Positions 61,805-64,000 of a DNA stretch of 64,000 bases are shown piece after piece. The notes beneath the pieces were generated by a model. The model saw only the letters and a list, made by a program, of their open reading frames with translations. It did not search any database and was not told the DNA's origin. Location: the NCBI GenBank assembly GCA_935421135.1, contig OW285189.1, forward strand, positions 11,863,072 to 11,927,071, given 5' to 3'. This stretch comes from Bugulina stolonifera (taxonomy: Eukaryota > Bryozoa > Gymnolaemata > Cheilostomatida > Bugulidae). A program made the translations under genes and the position numbers. The first letter of the stretch is position 1; each line of letters starts with the position of its first letter.

Positions 61805-62227
61805 GTAAGACATGTCATTACATACTTCTTTATATAAATAGTTGTGCATTGTATATAATATATGATAAGTTGCTTCCCCATTGGCATAGGTTGACCATGT
61901 AAGTGAACGCGAGGCAAGATGGGAGTTATGCTCTCAGTTCTAACACCTATATACTATGTACATGTATATTAGCTATTATTTAAATTGTAAATAATATAAC
62001 TGTTTTATTACAATGTTCACTGTCCCGTGCAATAGAATATATATTCTATAACCAAATGTGTATGCAACACCAAATCAATCATTATCTGTGTATTTAGAAT
62101 TTGGATCCTGTAAGATAATGTACATCCATTAATATCATCATTAAAATGGTTAGTACTTACATGTGCATGTAGTAGCATGGAATGGGGATATGGCACACTA
62201 CAATATTATGTGTTTATATCTATATAG

Positions 62228-62325
62228 ACAAGGTAAAGACTAGCTGTACAAGAATGAAAAACCTAAACATCTACTAGTACTGAGGAATTGTAACATGTAT
62301 ACATTTGACTGTTTTGACCAGAATG
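62228..62325 (+). pseudogene. CPT2: CPT2 copy 3 exon with nonsense codon
   Basis: 98 bp. Lys codon AAG of copy 2 is TAG here (KDK to KD*). The remainder is close to copy 2 (LLVLRNCNMYTFDCFDQN; Gly to Cys change). Confidence 0.88.
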
Positions 62326-62776
62326 GTAAGCTGTGCTCACATTTTATATTTTATATGATGATTATTAATTTTTAGGTAGGCTACCACTTTTCATCTGTAA
62401 ATAAAATAAAAATCTATTTGAGTGCGAAGTATTTTGAACTTTTATAATAAAAACAGTGAGTAGTTCGATCATTGCAGATTTGGGAATAGTTCAAGTTATT
62501 GAGACGTTTTTCTTGTGAATTATGAGGTAACATTTTCACCATAAATAAAAAATCAGGATGGCTGAAAAATCAGTTATATGTTATAATGTAGCGAATACTT
62601 TCAATTCTTCTAAAAGTGAGAGCTGTTTTCTCCTTAATTTGTAAGTTGACTGCTCTTCTCCCCAAACCCCAACCTCAACGTTTCTTATCACGTATTTAGT
62701 AATTGCAAGATGTGCACAGCAACAAATAAAAAATGGAATTCATAAAAATAACTTACTTGTTCTTAAACATCCCAAC
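62326..62776 (+). other. CPT2 copy 3 intron with MITE fragment
   Basis: 62520-62565 ('gaggtaacattttcacc...aaaatcagga') is a fragment of the CATACTTGCC MITE family. No gene is seen. Confidence 0.45.
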
Positions 62777-63052
62777 CATACTTGCCAAGAAGCAGGAGAA
62801 AAAAATCTGGAATTTTTAGCTCAAAATTTTTGGACAAGAACCAAAATCACCAAAAGTAATCAATTTTAGTGCAATTTAGTGGCTTGTAAGATACTTTCTT
62901 AAATGTAAATGACTTGTTTTAGGTTTTTCTTGTGTTTTATGAGGTAAGATTTTCACCATAGATAGAAAATCAGGACGGCTGGAAAATTAGTAGGGACAGG
63001 CACAAAAGCCAGGGGGTGTCCTGACAGAATCTGGACACTATTGGCAAGTATG
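62777..63052. mobile_element. MITE (CATACTTGCC ends), simple form
   Basis: 276 bp, CATACTTGCCAAG...TTGGCAAGTATG. It has the order 'ggcttgtaagata', 'cttgtgttttatgaggtaag', 'ttttcacc' without the inverted duplication of 36778-37211, so it represents the ancestral layout. Confidence 0.8.
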
Positions 63053-63758
63053 TTCTGAGCTAGGATTGGAAGAGATCAACATTTTTGCTACTTTGAGGCA
63101 GAGAAGGGGGAAAAATAGCACAGGACCTGAAGATGAATTTGTTTCAGTAATTTTTGCATTTTCAAAAGATGTTTGTAATGTCAATCAGTTTTTGTAACAC
63201 AATAAATATCTTGAAATATGTGCATTTTGTTTTGTTATAGATAATTTGTACTACTTTTTCCTGCTAGCCCAATTGAAAACAATTATAATAACTGTCATAT
63301 CTTACTTCATAAAATGTCAACCATCTGCCGTCATAGCATCAACATGTTTTTACATGCATTTTATTCTGCACTTATACACATAACTTTAAATTTCAAGGCT
63401 ACTGAATAAATTGAGTGCACCAAGAATTTGATGAAATTTTATGACCTAAATTTCCTAAATGTGTCGTTAACCAGTTCTATTAGCAACTGATAAAGAGTTC
63501 TGACTGCTGGGCACGTATAAGCCATTAATAACAATTAGTAGTCGTCTTCTCTTTGTACAAGTTGTGAGAGGACAACTTCCTATTGTGATCAATGGCTTTT
63601 GTGTGAACATTATAGATACATATATAGCTCTAGTAGAAGTCAGCACTCAGTCAAAGACAAATGCTGGAGACTGGAAGAATGGTAACTTAATTTTGCCTTG
63701 CCATGAGAGAAATGATAAACAAGACCACATCCTAGTGTAACACCATATTCTGTTACAG
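63053..63758 (+). other. CPT2 copy 3 intron
   Basis: AT-rich, only the end (from about 63690) aligns with the introns before 10575 and 43092. No gene is seen. Confidence 0.45.
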
Positions 63759-63911
63759 GAGACATACTTCCAGTATCTCAGATCATGTCAAATACATGTA
63801 TTAAATATATTCTGGAAGACAAATCTGAACGACCCTCTCATCCTATTGGTTACCTTTCCATACAGAACAGAGATGTGTGGGCACAGGCTAGAGGCAATCT
63901 CTTAGCTAGTG
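63759..63911 (+). pseudogene. CPT2: CPT2 copy 3 exon (MSNTCIKYILED)
   Basis: 153 bp, 6 bases (ACATGT) longer than the other copies, giving SNTCIKYILED for SNIKYILED. The extra bases match the TACATGTA motif that is frequent in the window. Donor GTATGT. Confidence 0.88.
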
Positions 63912-64000
63912 GTATGTTATATCTTTTATAGTATTGATTTCACTACATTTAGATGTTGTCTTTTATTACCTTTTTTTTAGCAAATTGCTTTTAGTTATTA

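Larger units (their letters stand above)
61057..64000 (+). pseudogene. CPT2: CPT2 copy 3, 5'-truncated and disabled
   Basis: Pieces: 61057-61073 (last 17 bases of an exon, FRKFVR), 61700-61804, 62228-62325 and 63759-63911. The first three exons known from copy 2 and most of the fourth are missing. The exon at 62228 has TAG in frame five codons in (GKD*). The exon at 63759 carries a 6-base insertion. Splice sites are mostly kept, so the copy decayed recently. It runs off the right edge. Confidence 0.85.

Overview
This is metazoan nuclear DNA: AT-rich, intron-containing and dense with transposons. The host content is a head-to-tail array of carnitine O-palmitoyltransferase 2 (CPT2) genes on the + strand. 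The transposon mix (Polinton, Ty3/gypsy, hAT-, CACTA- and Harbinger-like MITEs, tRNA-derived SINEs, one non-LTR fragment) and the very frequent palindrome TACATGTA suggest a marine invertebrate, possibly a sponge. That placement is a guess.

Layout. 1-7311 is the right part of a Polinton/Maverick whose genes all lie on the - strand: major capsid (cut by the window edge), small pX-like protein, minor capsid, integrase, coiled-coil/basic protein, a conserved small protein, packaging ATPase, a membrane protein, an acidic coiled-coil protein and one unrecognised protein, ending in a GC-rich terminal region. It sits in an intron of CPT2 copy 1, whose last seven exons follow at 10575-26478. 26479-35364 is intergenic (minisatellite, MITEs, a LINE fragment, LTR pieces). 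CPT2 copy 2 occupies 35365-60139 with 13 exons of fully consistent splice phase (616 codons plus stop). It lacks only a recognisable first exon, and a sense-oriented solo LTR ends 30 bp before the first exon seen. CPT2 copy 3 (from 61057) starts inside an exon and carries a nonsense codon, so it is a truncated pseudogene. It runs off the right edge.

Mobile DNA explains nearly all size differences between equivalent introns. The unoccupied intron of one copy shows the empty site of insertions in the other, which defined several element ends and target duplications: CACTA-like at 19740, Harbinger-like at 27182, a MITE at 22388, an LTR at 20375 and the Polinton end near 7311. Two degraded gypsy pol relics (13.2-16.3 kb and 54.7-58.8 kb, both -), a gag relic between LTR ends (49.7-50.95 kb, +) and one young element with two apparently identical 531-bp LTRs but only a gag/protease fragment inside (17487-19518, -) are present. 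A solo-LTR family with 4-bp target duplications is scattered throughout.

Functional picture. Copies 1 and 2 keep the catalytic His-Asp core of carnitine acyltransferases and could both encode mitochondrial enzymes converting long-chain acylcarnitine and CoA to acyl-CoA and carnitine. The Polinton keeps an apparently intact integrase and ATPase, but its capsid and several accessory genes carry stops or frameshifts, so this copy is decaying. No rRNA, confident tRNA gene, CRISPR array or prokaryotic operon was found.
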